DNA of 64,000 bases from Scytalidium lignicola (lineage: Eukaryota; Ascomycota; Leotiomycetes), in contig NCSJ02000139.1 in NCBI GenBank assembly GCA_002812745.2, forward strand, positions 42,911 to 106,910. Direction: 5' to 3'. Shown here piece after piece: positions 31,935 to 43,640 of the stretch. The notes under the pieces are model-generated. The model ran no database searches, was not told the origin of the DNA, and saw only the letters and a program-made list of their open reading frames with translations. Within the stretch, counting starts at the first letter, position 1. Each line of letters begins with the position of its first letter. The position numbers were made by a program, and so were the translations under genes.

Positions 31935-33041
31935 TTTCCTTGCTAAAATATGTCCTCAAAAATGGAAAGAGTTAAAATAAGCGGTGGACGAATTTTCAAT
32001 CTAGTTGAAGATGCCCAGTTGAAATCTATTATATTGGAAGTTAATTATATATTTAATGATATGAAGGTTAGTTTTGAAGATATGGAATTAGCAAAGTGTG
32101 GCGTATATCTGTGTATTTATATAGTTTTTAGAGCGACATATTATTATACGCCCTACGCCCTTACTGCTGCAGATGTTCGAATATGCTTTTGTCAGCTACG
32201 ACCGAGGAAGTCATGAGAGAGATTCTTAGAAATCCAAGAGAGGCGAATATAATTCGACAACGGCAAATGGAGTAACTCCGATGATGACAAGGAGCTTGGA
32301 GGGGAAACACATCGAAAGGGACACTCGGGCAATGAGGGGTTGGTGCGGCGAGGGGAAGCCGAGGAGCGTCATAAAATGGGCGAGTTGGATCAATCACGCA
32401 ATCTCGACACGGCCGCACTGGCTGAGAACCGAATTGTGCGCGAGTCGTGCCGCGGATAAGTTACAAACAATAACTGCGTCATAATTACCTACTCACTGTG
32501 ACTCTGTGACTATGTTTAGCCTAATATATCAGGCATAAATAATTTGGTCTTACATTACTGTGGTAATAAAATCTACAATGGTTAAGTTAACATTTGATCA
32601 ATGCCAAGCCAATTAAATTTAGTATAAAAATTCTTTCTTAAATACATCTATTTTTAGGATATTAGAGAAGAAAATGAGGGGAAGTGTACAGTAATGTCTG
32701 GTAGTCGGATTAACGTTAACTAACTAGTTTAAGTTAACTCCTAGCTTATTAATTAGTCAACGCCCCAAGACAATGACGCCACAAGGCAACAAGGCAGTAC
32801 TATCTAGACCAGTGCTCGGGGATTTACCGGTATCAACAATCAAAATCTTGCACTATACCTAATAAAGCATTGTGTAAACAAACCCCAAGGTTCCACTTCC
32901 CAACTTGAGTCGACATCCGGTGCCGCGATCAACCATATTTCGCACAACAAACATGGTCGCATGAGCCTTCCGACGCAGAATATAGAACAGAGAAGCGCGA
33001 TCAGAACAACTTTCAAAGGGCGCTATTAGCTCACCTTCACC
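31935..33041. other. Divergent intergenic region, AsaB-like / AT-hook gene
   Basis: About 1.1 kb. The middle (about 32480-32780) is strongly AT-rich, with repeated TTAAC/GTTAA motifs near 32710-32745. Short frames at 31950-32216 and 32281-32484 look non-coding. A pyrimidine-rich or mixed leader precedes the AT-hook start. Confidence 0.5.
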
Positions 33042-36000
33042 ATGCCGCTAAACTACAGCGAGCTCACTTCCTCGCCAGATCCATTAAACGACCCTCCTGC
33101 AGCATTCAGTTCTCCTCCAAAGCGACGCATAACTCGACGTTCACTAGCATTACAAAGTAGTTCGCCAAAGAAACAGACGTTCGAGCTCGACATTGGCCCG
33201 GAGATATCACCGCAGAAAATCCTTGTGACGGTCGAAGCTGGGGAATCCGATATGCAGAATGGCGCTGCATCACGAACGCGGGCTACCCGCCGAATAGAGA
33301 GGACAACGACCACCACCGTTCCCGTCAAAGGTTTCTCAGATATGGAGGATCAGACGATCGAAGTCACTGAGGAGGCCCCGAAAAAAACTAGAGGACGACC
33401 GCGCAAGTCGACTGGGACTCCAGGACCCACGAAGAGTGCAAAACGGACAGGTACTCCGCCGCGGAGGAGAAAGACATTCGGCGACTTAATTGATGGGGAT
33501 GATGAAGAGGATTGGGACTTTCAGATGGGCCAGAATTCTGAGGCAGGTGGCGCAAAAATATCTCGATCTAGGTCTAAGAAGGGTTCTGCAGCTACCCCTG
33601 CTTCCCAGAAAGCAGATGCTTCAGATAAGATAATCTCTAGCACGACGAGTAAGAAAGGGAAGGGAAGGAGGAAATCTCTCGGACCCGAGGAAGTCGTGAC
33701 CGCCGAGGATAGTGATGTCAACGGAAGAGAGTTAGAGGATACAGCGGCGGTGCTTGAGAACATTGATATCAGTGCGCCTACGCCTCATTCGCCGGATTAC
33801 TCCACGATTCGGTCTAACGCAACATATCAGGGCGACGAAGATATTTTGCTTGCAACATTTGATCCAGGCAACGAAACCCCACGCACTACAGGATGGTCAA
33901 GTCCGAGATATATACCAACCTCTTCAGCTTCAAATTCGACAAGATCAAACAGCAAGAAGCAAACACCATCTCTTCATAAACTGTCTATATTGAACCGGAT
34001 TGAGGATAAAGGCATAGATGTGATTGACTTAACTCCCTCTGCTAGCAGCGACGCTCGGGCGAGCCCATCCTTACATAATTCGGATCTAGAATCAAGAGAA
34101 CAAGATATTGAAGCAGAGGATGAGGTGGGCGAGCTAGCTGAGTTCGACACCATAATTGAGAGCGAAGGTTTCAGCATGATCTCTGTTGATTCCGTACCAT
34201 CCTTACGCGAACATAGGAGCAGCCCTGCAACTTGGAAAGAAGAAAATACGGGAGAGGATCTCGGCAACAGCAACCAGCATTCAATAGAACCTGCAAATAC
34301 CCAGCAATCTTCAAGTGCTTCAAGGAGATATTCTGCAAAAACCCCTCCAATAACAAAGATTCAAAACCCAGCTCTGCTTGCACTCCAGAATTCGGTTGAC
34401 GACGATTCATTCTCCAGTATTCCAGCTGAGATCCTCGAAGCGGCAACCCCAGCCAGAAACCCAATGATTTCAAAACTCGCAAACAATCAACCAGCAGATG
34501 ATTCTTTTTCAAGTATAGCACCAGAAATTCTTGAAGCTGCCACTCCAGCAAAACTGACGGTTAAACCTAAACACTCTCTTGTGCAAATGGAGGGTAATGT
34601 CGTATCTGATGATTCGTTCTCTGCCATACCATTTGTTGTATTGGAAGAAGCAACACCAGCTCAACCACACCTACCTTCTTCTCATAGTGAGACTACCGAA
34701 GCATTCGATGCGACATCGAGACAAGAGTTGAGCGTGTCCAAACAAAGGCTTAGCGCTTCTCAGAACCAAAGGAGCATATCAAATTCGTCCGTGAGTCGTC
34801 TTCTCACTCCTGAAGACTCCCCTCCTCCTTTGGAGGTCTCCGACCCCATAGATGCCGAACAAACCCACAACACCTCACCGTCTGTACCGCCACCTGGCCC
34901 AGCAGAACATATATCGCAAGAATCGTCACTTATATATTCCCAAATGAAGTCATCCCCACCTTCAATAGCACCTCACAGATTCACATATACTGCCAATCTC
35001 CGGAACCAACGACAGTTTTACCCAGATATGACTCAAACTCCATCAATCATTTTTTCATCTCCATCTCTACCCCCTCCGGTTCAGCCAATCAGAGAACAAC
35101 GCGTGCCAAGTTTACGGCCCGATCAAAATCTCAGGCCGGCTCTTTCTCCCGTTGCTCGTACTGGTCGAGCACTACAGGATATCATGACTCCATTGTCGTC
35201 TGGCCAGAGATCTCAAAGTTTGGGCAGCCCATTTGGAAGCCCGGCATCTGGTCGCAATTCTGTCCCCATTAGCTCCAATCCGTCAACAGAAAGGAGTGGG
35301 TCAGCAAACAAATCTACCGGTACTAGCCTTGATGTCAACGGACAAGGGGTTTCTTTCGAACTTCATCCCCCAAATACTTCCAGTCAACAGAGTGAATTGT
35401 TTCAAGCTCATGCTGCATTAAAACAACGTCCATCGTCGTCCCAAGAGAGTAATGCGCAGAGTCTAGAACTTCCAATCGCGAACAAAATTGTTGGTCCTCA
35501 CCCAGCACAAATAATGTCATCAGTCGCCTCAGATGAAGATGAAGATGCTATGAGTTGGCAATCAGATGACAGCGATCATATGCTCGATGACCAAAGGGTT
35601 GGAACCGCACAAAATTTTGTGAAGTCAAACTCTTCAGTTCATAATTCAGCTGTGCATAGTTCCTTAGGTGATTCGCAGCAGACAGATAGTCTCCAGGAAT
35701 GGGAGCGAAGAGTAGCAGCTGAGAGAGCAGCAGTCAGTAGAACTATCGATGAAGCAAGCTCCAACCAAGTTATTGTGATCGATTCAGATGATGATAGGCA
35801 GTCGTTTGATACATCCTCAGATGATCAAGAATTTAACGGAGATGCGACGTCCTTATTGCTTGAAACCCTCAACTCTTCACCATACCGAGAGGAACAATCC
35901 CAGAGACCACAATTCCCGCAACCAAGTCATGATAACGTTGAAAAACCAAGGCGTAGCAAGATTCCTAGCCCTTGGAGGAAGAACAGTAAGAGATTGACTT

Positions 36001-37070
36001 ACAGTGATGAGCTCTCTCAGATCTCTCATCTTTCTTCTCCTCGGGATCCAAAGTCAATTAGACCTAGCGTTCCTCAAACGTCAAACTTTAATCCTCAGAT
36101 TCGTGAAAGCAGAAATTTTGATATCTCAGCTCTCCTAGCTTCACCTGGACAGCCACTGCCTGTCCTGACAAAACGCACTACCCCAGAAAACGATACGAGC
36201 CTAGCTCTCTCTCTCGAGGATAATAAGGGCATCAGTAGCAGAGCTGAGCTCTCCGAAGCTTCCCATAGTGCTGAGCTACACAATACCCCTGTTCCTCAGA
36301 AGCAAGGTTTCAAGCCTCGTGTACGTGAAGCAGGTAATATTGAGATCTCTCAAAAATTCTCGTCTTCCCCACCCAAGCAGGATGAAAGGCCTTCTCTGTT
36401 TAGCAGACCAGTGTCTCGTCTAGCCCCCTTGACTCTTACGCCCTCAAGTAGGACAAACATAATGCAAAGCCACCAAGACTCATCCATCAATACCGGTGAT
36501 ACTTCGTCGAGATCCATTGTTTCGCACCAGACTCCCGAGTATAGAACATCGATAGACGTAGAGGTCCATCCTATGAAAGAGGCGCAAGGCCGGGAGGCTC
36601 CGCTCTCCCCCACTAAGTCTTGTTTACGATCACCAGAGAAGACTAGGACACCTGACACCGATTGGATGACGCCAAACAAATCAGTAGCCTTCGTTTCTTC
36701 TTCTCCGCACTTGTCACCAGTAACGCAACCATTATCTTCTGCCATATGGTCTCGTGCTCACTGGCTGCTTCTTGATTCCATTTATCAGGAACAGAGACCT
36801 GAAAACCAAGTTGATAATGATCAAGGCGGCAACAGAAAGAGAAGAAACAGCACACGGGTCATTTCTAAGCTGTTGGGTAAGCGTCTCTCTGCTCAGGGTG
36901 AGAGGATAAGATTAGAGCAGTGGCATCTAGAGATTGTTGATGAGTTCCGGGGTATTGTCCCTGGCTGGGAGGAGATTGTCATCGCAAAGCGGCTATTCGC
37001 AATAATTGTGGGGGAGAAGCAAAGAGCTGCTGGCTATGTTGGTCACAACGCAGAGAGAGTTGCAGCGTAG
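33042..37070 (+). CDS. Large AT-hook protein, function unknown
   Basis: One uninterrupted exon of 1342 residues, rich in Ser, Pro and acidic residues and mostly disordered. A clear AT-hook, TRGRPRKSTG, lies at about residues 116-125, followed by the basic TPPRRRKTFGDLIDGDDEEDWDF. Three copies of a DDSFSxIxxxxLExATPA motif lie near residues 453, 487 and 523. A second repeated motif, F-x-P-x-[IV]-R-E-x-x-N-x-[DE]-IS, lies near 1017 and 1090. Near 1190-1225 come SPTKSCLRSPEKTRTP and NKSVAFVSSSP. The only folded-looking part is the C-terminal 110 residues, with IWSRAHWLLLDSIYQ, LGKRLSAQGERIRLEQWHLEIVDEF and WEEIVIAKRLF. I recognise similar proteins in filamentous fungi annotated as AT DNA-binding proteins. 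A chromatin or chromosome role is inference. Confidence 0.8.
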   Translation: MPLNYSELTSSPDPLNDPPAAFSSPPKRRITRRSLALQSSSPKKQTFELDIGPEISPQKILVTVEAGESDMQNGAASRTRATRRIERTTTTTVPVKGFSDMEDQTIEVTEEAPKKTRGRPRKSTGTPGPTKSAKRTGTPPRRRKTFGDLIDGDDEEDWDFQMGQNSEAGGAKISRSRSKKGSAATPASQKADASDKIISSTTSKKGKGRRKSLGPEEVVTAEDSDVNGRELEDTAAVLENIDISAPTPHSPDYSTIRSNATYQGDEDILLATFDPGNETPRTTGWSSPRYIPTSSASNSTRSNSKKQTPSLHKLSILNRIEDKGIDVIDLTPSASSDARASPSLHNSDLESREQDIEAEDEVGELAEFDTIIESEGFSMISVDSVPSLREHRSSPATWKEENTGEDLGNSNQHSIEPANTQQSSSASRRYSAKTPPITKIQNPALLALQNSVDDDSFSSIPAEILEAATPARNPMISKLANNQPADDSFSSIAPEILEAATPAKLTVKPKHSLVQMEGNVVSDDSFSAIPFVVLEEATPAQPHLPSSHSETTEAFDATSRQELSVSKQRLSASQNQRSISNSSVSRLLTPEDSPPPLEVSDPIDAEQTHNTSPSVPPPGPAEHISQESSLIYSQMKSSPPSIAPHRFTYTANLRNQRQFYPDMTQTPSIIFSSPSLPPPVQPIREQRVPSLRPDQNLRPALSPVARTGRALQDIMTPLSSGQRSQSLGSPFGSPASGRNSVPISSNPSTERSGSANKSTGTSLDVNGQGVSFELHPPNTSSQQSELFQAHAALKQRPSSSQESNAQSLELPIANKIVGPHPAQIMSSVASDEDEDAMSWQSDDSDHMLDDQRVGTAQNFVKSNSSVHNSAVHSSLGDSQQTDSLQEWERRVAAERAAVSRTIDEASSNQVIVIDSDDDRQSFDTSSDDQEFNGDATSLLLETLNSSPYREEQSQRPQFPQPSHDNVEKPRRSKIPSPWRKNSKRLTYSDELSQISHLSSPRDPKSIRPSVPQTSNFNPQIRESRNFDISALLASPGQPLPVLTKRTTPENDTSLALSLEDNKGISSRAELSEASHSAELHNTPVPQKQGFKPRVREAGNIEISQKFSSSPPKQDERPSLFSRPVSRLAPLTLTPSSRTNIMQSHQDSSINTGDTSSRSIVSHQTPEYRTSIDVEVHPMKEAQGREAPLSPTKSCLRSPEKTRTPDTDWMTPNKSVAFVSSSPHLSPVTQPLSSAIWSRAHWLLLDSIYQEQRPENQVDNDQGGNRKRRNSTRVISKLLGKRLSAQGERIRLEQWHLEIVDEFRGIVPGWEEIVIAKRLFAIIVGEKQRAAGYVGHNAERVAA

Positions 37071-37297
37071 TAAATTACAAACCTGGGAAGATATTATGTG
37101 GAAGTGCAAATTGCACAGTGTGTAGGGGTTATCTTCAGGGTTGACATGATACTGGCGTTTGGTCACTGGGAGTAGATCAATATGTTGGATAATCATCTAG
37201 TAGTTCCAACACTCATACTTATAAATAAAAATTTAAAAGTCTTTCCGATTTTTCCGCTAGGGCGCCCCTATGATACAATTACAAGTCCCTTAGATGC

Positions 37298-38719
37298 TTA
37301 TTCCAACATCGATGCCTGGTTTGTATAGAGAACATCCACAACGCCGCTCAACTTCTCAATCGTCGCCAAAGCTGCATCGTAACTCTCATCCCTCTCCGTC
37401 TCATCAAAGATAATCAAGCACCCAGCGCCTTGATCCAGAACACCAATGATAACCTTGTCAAGAATCATCTGTGACAATTTCCGCTCCACTTGCTGAGTAT
37501 CAAGCCCCACCATCTTGGCAATATGATCGATCTCGACGCGGGAGAAGGGTTCAATGACCTTGATAAGGTTTTGTTCCAACATTGCGTCGTATAAACGACG
37601 CAGGTGGTTGCGAATGAAGGGGTCACTGCCAAGCTCGTATCTGTAATCCCCCAGAGCTTTCTCATACTCCTCGAGGGACCGGTTCGAGTGTGCTCGCGCG
37701 ACAGCTTTCATAGCCTCTAAGTTCTTTCCTGCATATTTAAGCGCCTGCTTGGATGTCAAGAGTTGGTTGACGTCATCGGCAAGATTGAGCATGATTTTGC
37801 ACAGGAGCATGTATTGCAACGCCGCTGTGGCCTTTTCTGGCTCGTCTTGTGTGTGGTAGCCGTCCAGTGCTTCAATAAAATAGGACAAGGCCGTGTTGAA
37901 ATCCTTGTCCTCCGCGTGTAGCTTGCCTGATTGCATGTCCAGGCCGGCTTGTAATAATGGCGGCGTGTACACTGATGCAGCGCTTGTTCTCGCACTTGTC
38001 AGTGCGGCTCTGCCTTTCGGTATATTCCCTAGCGCGTGATAGACTCGTGATTCCAGCAGCTGTACTTCCACCAGCACAAGCTTGTCATCTAACCGTTTCA
38101 GCTCACGTAACAAGCTGTTGATGAGAGTTAGAGCCTCGTAGTAGGATTGCTTCGCCATGTAGAGGGTTACGAGACGGGTTTCGAGATTCTGCCGGAGAAA
38201 GCCACGGCGTTCCGAGGTCGCCCAGTCGATACATGACTTGGTAACAGCAATTTGGATATCTGTGGTATTGGGGATTGCATTGAAAAGATCAAGAAGTTGA
38301 CGCACTAAGAGGCGCATATATTAGTCTGAGCACTTTCTACTGCTGCAATCGTCTGTGTATCTGGTGAAATGAACAAGACGCCTATCATGGAGCCTATCTT
38401 ACCAAGCTTTGCTGTCTTCGCCTTTGCGAATGATGACAGCACTGTCCGACTCGTTTCTATCAGTTCTACCAGCTCACTTGACTTCCTAATTATATCGTTA
38501 AAAAAGTTTAGAGGTAACTGAGAACGCAACGCCTCACTTCTGGTCACGATATAGCTCCCCCAAGCTGACAAGAGCAGTTTCATATTCTCGAATAGCTGCA
38601 TCTGAGGTAACTGAAGGAGGTTTAGATATAATCTCTTTGTATTGCTCTTCTGCCTTCCTTGGATCTGTTTTGGCAAGCTTCTGTGCCTCCTGTATCTTGA
38701 TCGAATCTGCCGGTGCCAT
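37298..38719 (-). CDS. RPN6: 26S proteasome regulatory subunit Rpn6 (PSMD11)
   Basis: Rpn6 is a PCI-domain lid subunit that clamps the 19S lid to the 20S core. Exons 38719-38538, 38485-38403 and 38304-37298 give about 423 residues, the normal family length. N-terminal TPR-like helices include [17 protein letters not shown] and [18 protein letters not shown]. The middle has [26 protein letters not shown] TPR repeats. The PCI/winged-helix end has [20 protein letters not shown] and [12 protein letters not shown], then the C-terminal helix [14 protein letters not shown] 230-bp divergent promoter is shared with SOF1. The first exon uses [12 protein letters not shown]. Confidence 0.94.
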
Positions 38720-38949
38720 TTTGTATTTATGTAAACGGCGAGAAGAGTGTTTTGAGTTGCGAGTGTAGAGTCCCAAGGCTCACTTAAGTTGCGGCTAGGC
38801 TAGCAGCTTTGACGCGGCCGACACGCTAAATTATTACCCCTGCAACTTTGTAAGTAATTTTTGACGACATTCAAACTTTCTTTGCGAAATCACCCCAACA
38901 GCTAGGAAAGCTATTCAATGACCAGAAGAGCTTCTGGAAAAGTTACAAC

Positions 38950-40345
38950 ATGAAGATAAAGGCCCTTACAAGGTCTTCCGAGGCCTATCAAGCGGCTGGA
39001 TCAGACGTGGCAACACAACCTAGGAATCTAGACCCCGCGCTGCACCCGTTTGAGCGCGCAAGAGAATACACAAAAGCTTTAAATGCGACAAAGTTAGAGA
39101 GGATGTTCGCAGCACCTTTTGTCGCTCAGCTCGGAAGAGGTCATGTTGACGGTGTTTACAAAATTGTTTGTTTAATCCATTGCTCAACAACAGCGAACAT
39201 GTTTAGCTAAAATAGTAATTCAGGCAAAGGATCCTCTTAATTTGCAAAACTTTTGCAGCAGCTCAGGTGACGGTGTTGTAAAAGTCTGGGACCTCGTATC
39301 CCGGTCAGAGAAATGGCAAACTACGGCGCATGAGAATGTTATTAAAGGTACATGTTGGACTCGGGATCAGAAGGTCTTGACTTGCGCTGCGGATCGAACT
39401 GTGAAATTATTTGATCCTTATAACACGCCGTCTGGATCCGCCCCGATAGCAACCTGGCTTGGTAGTGGAGCCTTTACAAGTGTCTCACATCACCGGAACA
39501 AGAGTTCTTTTGCTGCATCGTCGAGCGTGGTTTCGATCTACGATCTAGAGCGATATACTGCACCACCAGAAATCCTAAAGTGGCCCACTTCAACTGACAC
39601 AATCACTACGGTCGAGTTCAACCAAATAGAGACTTCTATTTTGGGCTCGGCAGCCACTGATAGATCTGTTGTCTTTTATGACTTGCGAACTTCGATGCCT
39701 ATTGCTAAAACTATCCTTTCCTTTGCAAGCAACAAAATTTCCTGGAGTCCTACTGAGGCTTTTAATTTTGCTGTTTGCTCTGAAGACCATAATATATACC
39801 TCTTCGACATGCGAAAGATGGACCGAGCTAATAATGTGCTTAAGGGACATGTTGCAGCAGTCATGGATGTCGATTGGAGTCCGACAGGGGAAGAACTTGT
39901 TTCAGCTTCATATGACCGGACAATTCGGCTGTGGAATCGTTCCCTGGGGCATTCACGCGATATCTATTTCACAAAAAGAATGCAGAGAGTTTTCTCCGCC
40001 ACTTTTACCCCAGACAACAATTACATTTTATCTGGCTCGGACGATGGGAATATTCGACTCTGGAGAGCTAATGCATCGGAGAGAGGTGGCATCAAATCTG
40101 CGAAGCAGCGACAAGCTCTTGAGTATAGTAAAACGCTTGCAGACCGATATGCGCACATGCCGGAAATAAGACGGATCAAACGCCATAGGCACATACCCAA
40201 GGTGGTTAAGAAAGCTGCTGAAATCAAGGCTGAAGAACTGAAGGCTATCAAGAGAAGAGAAGAAAATGAGAGGAAGCATACCAAAAAGCAGCTCCAGAAG
40301 AGACGTAGCGAAAGGGAGAAGATGATATTGGCAAATGAAAAGTGA
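38950..40345 (+). CDS. SOF1: U3 snoRNP / rRNA-processing WD40 protein Sof1 (DCAF13)
   Basis: Sof1 acts in the 90S pre-ribosome during 18S rRNA processing. Two exons (38950-39165, 39224-40345) give about 445 residues, the usual length. The start MKIKALTRS is diagnostic. After the splice the protein reads GHVDGVYKIAKDPLN, then GDGVVKVWDL, and several WD units: CAADRTVKLFDP, SASYDRTIRLWNR and SGSDDGNIRLWRA. The C-terminal Sof1 domain, RRIKRHRHIPKVVKKA followed by a basic helix, is intact. The donor GTTTGT is weak but the phase and the protein sequence support it. Confidence 0.93.
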
Positions 40346-40851
40346 TTTGTTTAGATGGCGTTTTAAAAACTATAGATAAGGTGTTGCACGGATGGAAGCA
40401 TTTACATGGCGTTTGGATTTGTAAGTTATGGATGTCTTATGACCTGAGGAAATACCAAAAAGCCGGCTACCTGCTAGGATAGGTAAGGTCTAGGTGTAAA
40501 AGTCCGCATATATCCAAATGATTTTGCACGGGAGATGTACACTATGTAGCAAAAGTGGCCATAATGTTAACAAGGCTCCTTTGAATATGGGGTACTAATT
40601 TACTCATATATACCGGTTTTGATTGAACACTTCGGTACGGGGAATGGCGAATAATACATATAGCGATTAAGACCTAAATCTCGTGGTATAGTCTAAGACT
40701 GGTACTAATCTTCCCAAATCTACCCTCTGAAAACTCCTTTAACAATCCAACATGAAAACTCCAGAAGTCCTCTCACAATATAAAATATGTATAAACCCAA
40801 ACTACCCAGCTTTCTTTTCTTATTACACCACTACAATCATAACTTATCCTT
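40346..40851. other. Convergent intergenic region, SOF1 / RPC17
   Basis: About 500 bp of AT-rich DNA lie between two 3' ends. No gene-like frame or RNA is recognised. Confidence 0.5.
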
Positions 40852-41380
40852 CTACACATCAAATTCTGACTGTTCTTTCCTAGCCTTTGCATTATCCGTC
40901 ATGGCTTGGCGCTCTGCGGCTCCATCGGGAGCACCTAACACATCCTGAACGATGTTCGCGATATCAATTTGTGTTTGTTCATCGGGGAAACGCTCTTCAA
41001 AATCCTGAATAACGGTAGACAAACTCTCAGGTCTTGTAGGTCTCAAATTCATAATCATCAAAATCTCGGCCTTTGCAAGTTCATAGGGCCGGAGACGATC
41101 TAGCAGGATGTATATGGTCTGTTCATTGTAGGAAAAGGGCTTAGAGGCCAAGGGCGACGGTGCCTCGTGGAAATAATCTAATAACTACATTATTTTGTGA
41201 GCTTCAGAAAACTATACCTCGTTTTACACAGAATTAACTTACCTCTTTTACGATAGTCTCAAGGTTGCCGGGTCTCCTCCGCTTTTGTCCTTTCCTATCG
41301 TGCTTTGCTTTTTGGTTGAATAAATGTGTATACACCTCATAGTTTGTCAGCACAGCTGATTGCGACTCGAGAATCTTCAT
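40852..41380 (-). CDS. RPC17: RNA polymerase III subunit C17 (RPC17/RPC9)
   Basis: C17 forms the stalk of RNA polymerase III with C25 and contacts initiation factor TFIIIB. Exons 41380-41243 and 41184-40852 give about 156 residues. Family blocks are MKILESQSAVLTNYEVYTHL at the start, then NLETIVKELLDYF across the splice, then IYILLDRLRPYELAKAEILM and IMNLRPTRPESLSTVIQDFEE, the HRDC-like end. A short acidic tail EQSEFDV closes it. Length and block order are complete. Confidence 0.88.
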
Positions 41381-41775
41381 CTTTGGCTGATATCACAATA
41401 ATAAACACCCCCCGGCACAAGTGATATGCAAGGGTTTCTTTTTGCATGGCGGGGCAGAATTTCAAAAGCGAGTTTCTGCCGCTCTTGGTCGCCATAAGAA
41501 GTTTAGCGGCAAGCTCGTCTTGCTCTAAGACAGAAAAGTTTCCTATCCGACCCAACTCAGCTTTGCAGGATCCCAAAACACTGCCGAATGGACTTGAAAT
41601 CTTGAGAATTCCCGATTCAATCTCCTCATCCTTCTGGGATACCTTCCTTTCCTACGCTTTTTAGCTCCCCATCCACTAATCCTCGACGTTCAGGCGCTAC
41701 TTACGCGCTCCCTCAGCCCACTTATTAAATTCCTGCTTACACAAGGACGCCACAGCTGAAACTCGAGAAAGAATC
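41381..41775. promoter_or_regulatory. Divergent promoter region, RPC17 / PRS5
   Basis: About 395 bp separate the two starts. The part near PRS5 is pyrimidine-rich (CTTCCTACGC, CTTTCCTAC). No consensus factor site is certain. Frames that cross it are shadows. Confidence 0.45.
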
Positions 41776-43169
41776 ATGGTTCGAAACATAGTTGTATTGG
41801 GTGGAAACTCTCATCCAGCATTAGTTGAACAAATCTGCAATACTCTTGGTGTTCCGCCATGCAATAGAATTCTCAGAAAATTCTCTGTTGGAGAAAGCCG
41901 ACTAGAGATTCAGGATTCGGTTCGTGGAAAGGATGTCTACATTATCCAATCCGGAGGCGGAAAGGTCAATGATAATTTTGTCGACCTTTGTATTATGATA
42001 TCTGCATGCAAAATTGGCTCTGCAAAACGAGTCACAGCTGTTCTTCCCCTCTTTCCCTATTCCCGGCAACCAGACATTCCATATAACAAAATTGGAGCGC
42101 CGCTAGCCAAAGCGCCTACGGACCTCAGCAGGGATTTCACATTCGAAAGTCGTCCTCCCACTCCTGGTCCTGGAATGCCTCAGACTCTTGGCCTAGTTAA
42201 TGGCATGGAGGGGCTACAGAAAAAGCTTGGTAAAGCTTCTCTTGAAGAGCAAAATGGATATAGCCCCACGAAGATGTCTAACGGAAACGGTATAACTCCA
42301 AGACGATCGGATACTATTGATTCTATTGCATCAATCACAGGTGGACGAAATCGCCAAGGCTCTCTGTCTTCTCAAACAACATCATACATAGCTCTTGATA
42401 ATGACAATAGTTCGAATCACTCCGGTTCTTCAAAGAGCTTTTTCCACGCCAAACCAGGTTACAAGCAATGGGTTGCGCAAGCTGGAACGCTGGTCGCCGA
42501 TCTCTTAACTTGCGCCGGCGCTGACCACATTATTACTATGGACTTGCATGATCCCCAATACCAAGGGTTCTTTGACATCCCGGTGGATAACTTATATGGC
42601 AAGCCACTTTTGAAAAAATACATACAACAGCACATCCCTGAATTTAAGGATGCTGTTATTGTCAGTCCTGATGCAGGAGGAGCAAAGAGGGCCACGGCGA
42701 TTGCAGATGGTCTAAATATGGATTTCGCTTTGATTCATAAGGTAATACTTTCCTAAACTATAAGCTCGCGCAAACTCATATCATTTAGGAACGGCGGCCT
42801 ACGCGCATTACAGACCGTCAAAATGCTACGATGATGCTAGTTGGAGATGTTGCCAATAAGGTCGCTATCCTGATCGATGACTTGGCAGATACCTCCAATA
42901 CCATTACTAGAGCTGCAAAATTACTGAAAAAAGAGGGTGCGACATACGTATACGCCCTCATCACACATGGCATATTTAGCGGTGATGCTATAGCACGTAT
43001 CAACGTGTCAGCCCTGGACAAGGTTATTGTAACAAACAGCGTCCCGCAGGATGAACATCGGCGCATGTGCCCCAAGCTAGAGGTTCTTGAAGTAGGGCCG
43101 GTCTTTGCTGAGGCTATCCGACGTGTTCACCATGGGGAGAGTATCAGTGTCCTGTTTCAGTATGACTAG
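41776..43169 (+). CDS. PRS5: Ribose-phosphate pyrophosphokinase, Prs5-type with long insertion
   Basis: PRPP synthetase makes phosphoribosyl pyrophosphate from ribose-5-phosphate and ATP. Exons 41776-42741 and 42789-43169 give about 448 residues. The catalytic halves are clear: [80 protein letters not shown] and PRPP loop [13 protein letters not shown] Ser/Asn/Pro-rich insertion of about 110 residues starts with [13 protein letters not shown] after the active-site PDIPY segment and ends at [12 protein letters not shown]. Yeast Prs5 has such a non-homologous region at the same place. The second Prs5 insertion is absent. These subunits work in Prs heteromers and link to cell integrity signalling in yeast. 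Confidence 0.92.
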
Positions 43170-43640
43170 GTTGCCTCCATTTTGTATATGTTTATTCCGG
43201 TGGGCTCGCCCTATTTCACGACTCGGCGTTTTAGGCTACATCAGGAGTTGGCAAGGCTTGTTAGTGGTGGGCTCTTCGCCGTCACGTAAATCACGCATCA
43301 TTTATATTGCTATACCCTACCAGCCGCATTGTGGCTACTGACTTCCAGTCATCCTATGGAAGATATGTTATAGATCATACTCAACAGTCTTCTATTGAAC
43401 GCTTTTCCAAGTGCTGGACATAGGCGTGGAGAGGTGTACTACAACAAGAAAGCATTAAATACAGCTTCTAAAAGTAGATCTAAATATCACATATTAAGAA
43501 ACTGATCGTGGATGGCTATGTAAACCGTTTGAAAGAGTAATTGACTAGATATCTGAATTCACCTGAGAATCCCTTTGCGGTACAACTCGAAGATACTATT
43601 CTATTCGCACTCCTCACCGTTCATAATAGGTAGTCATAAT
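43170..43640. other. Convergent intergenic region, PRS5 / Rho-like gene
   Basis: About 470 bp lie between two 3' ends. The sequence is AT-rich and has only a shadow frame. Nothing else is seen. Confidence 0.5.
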
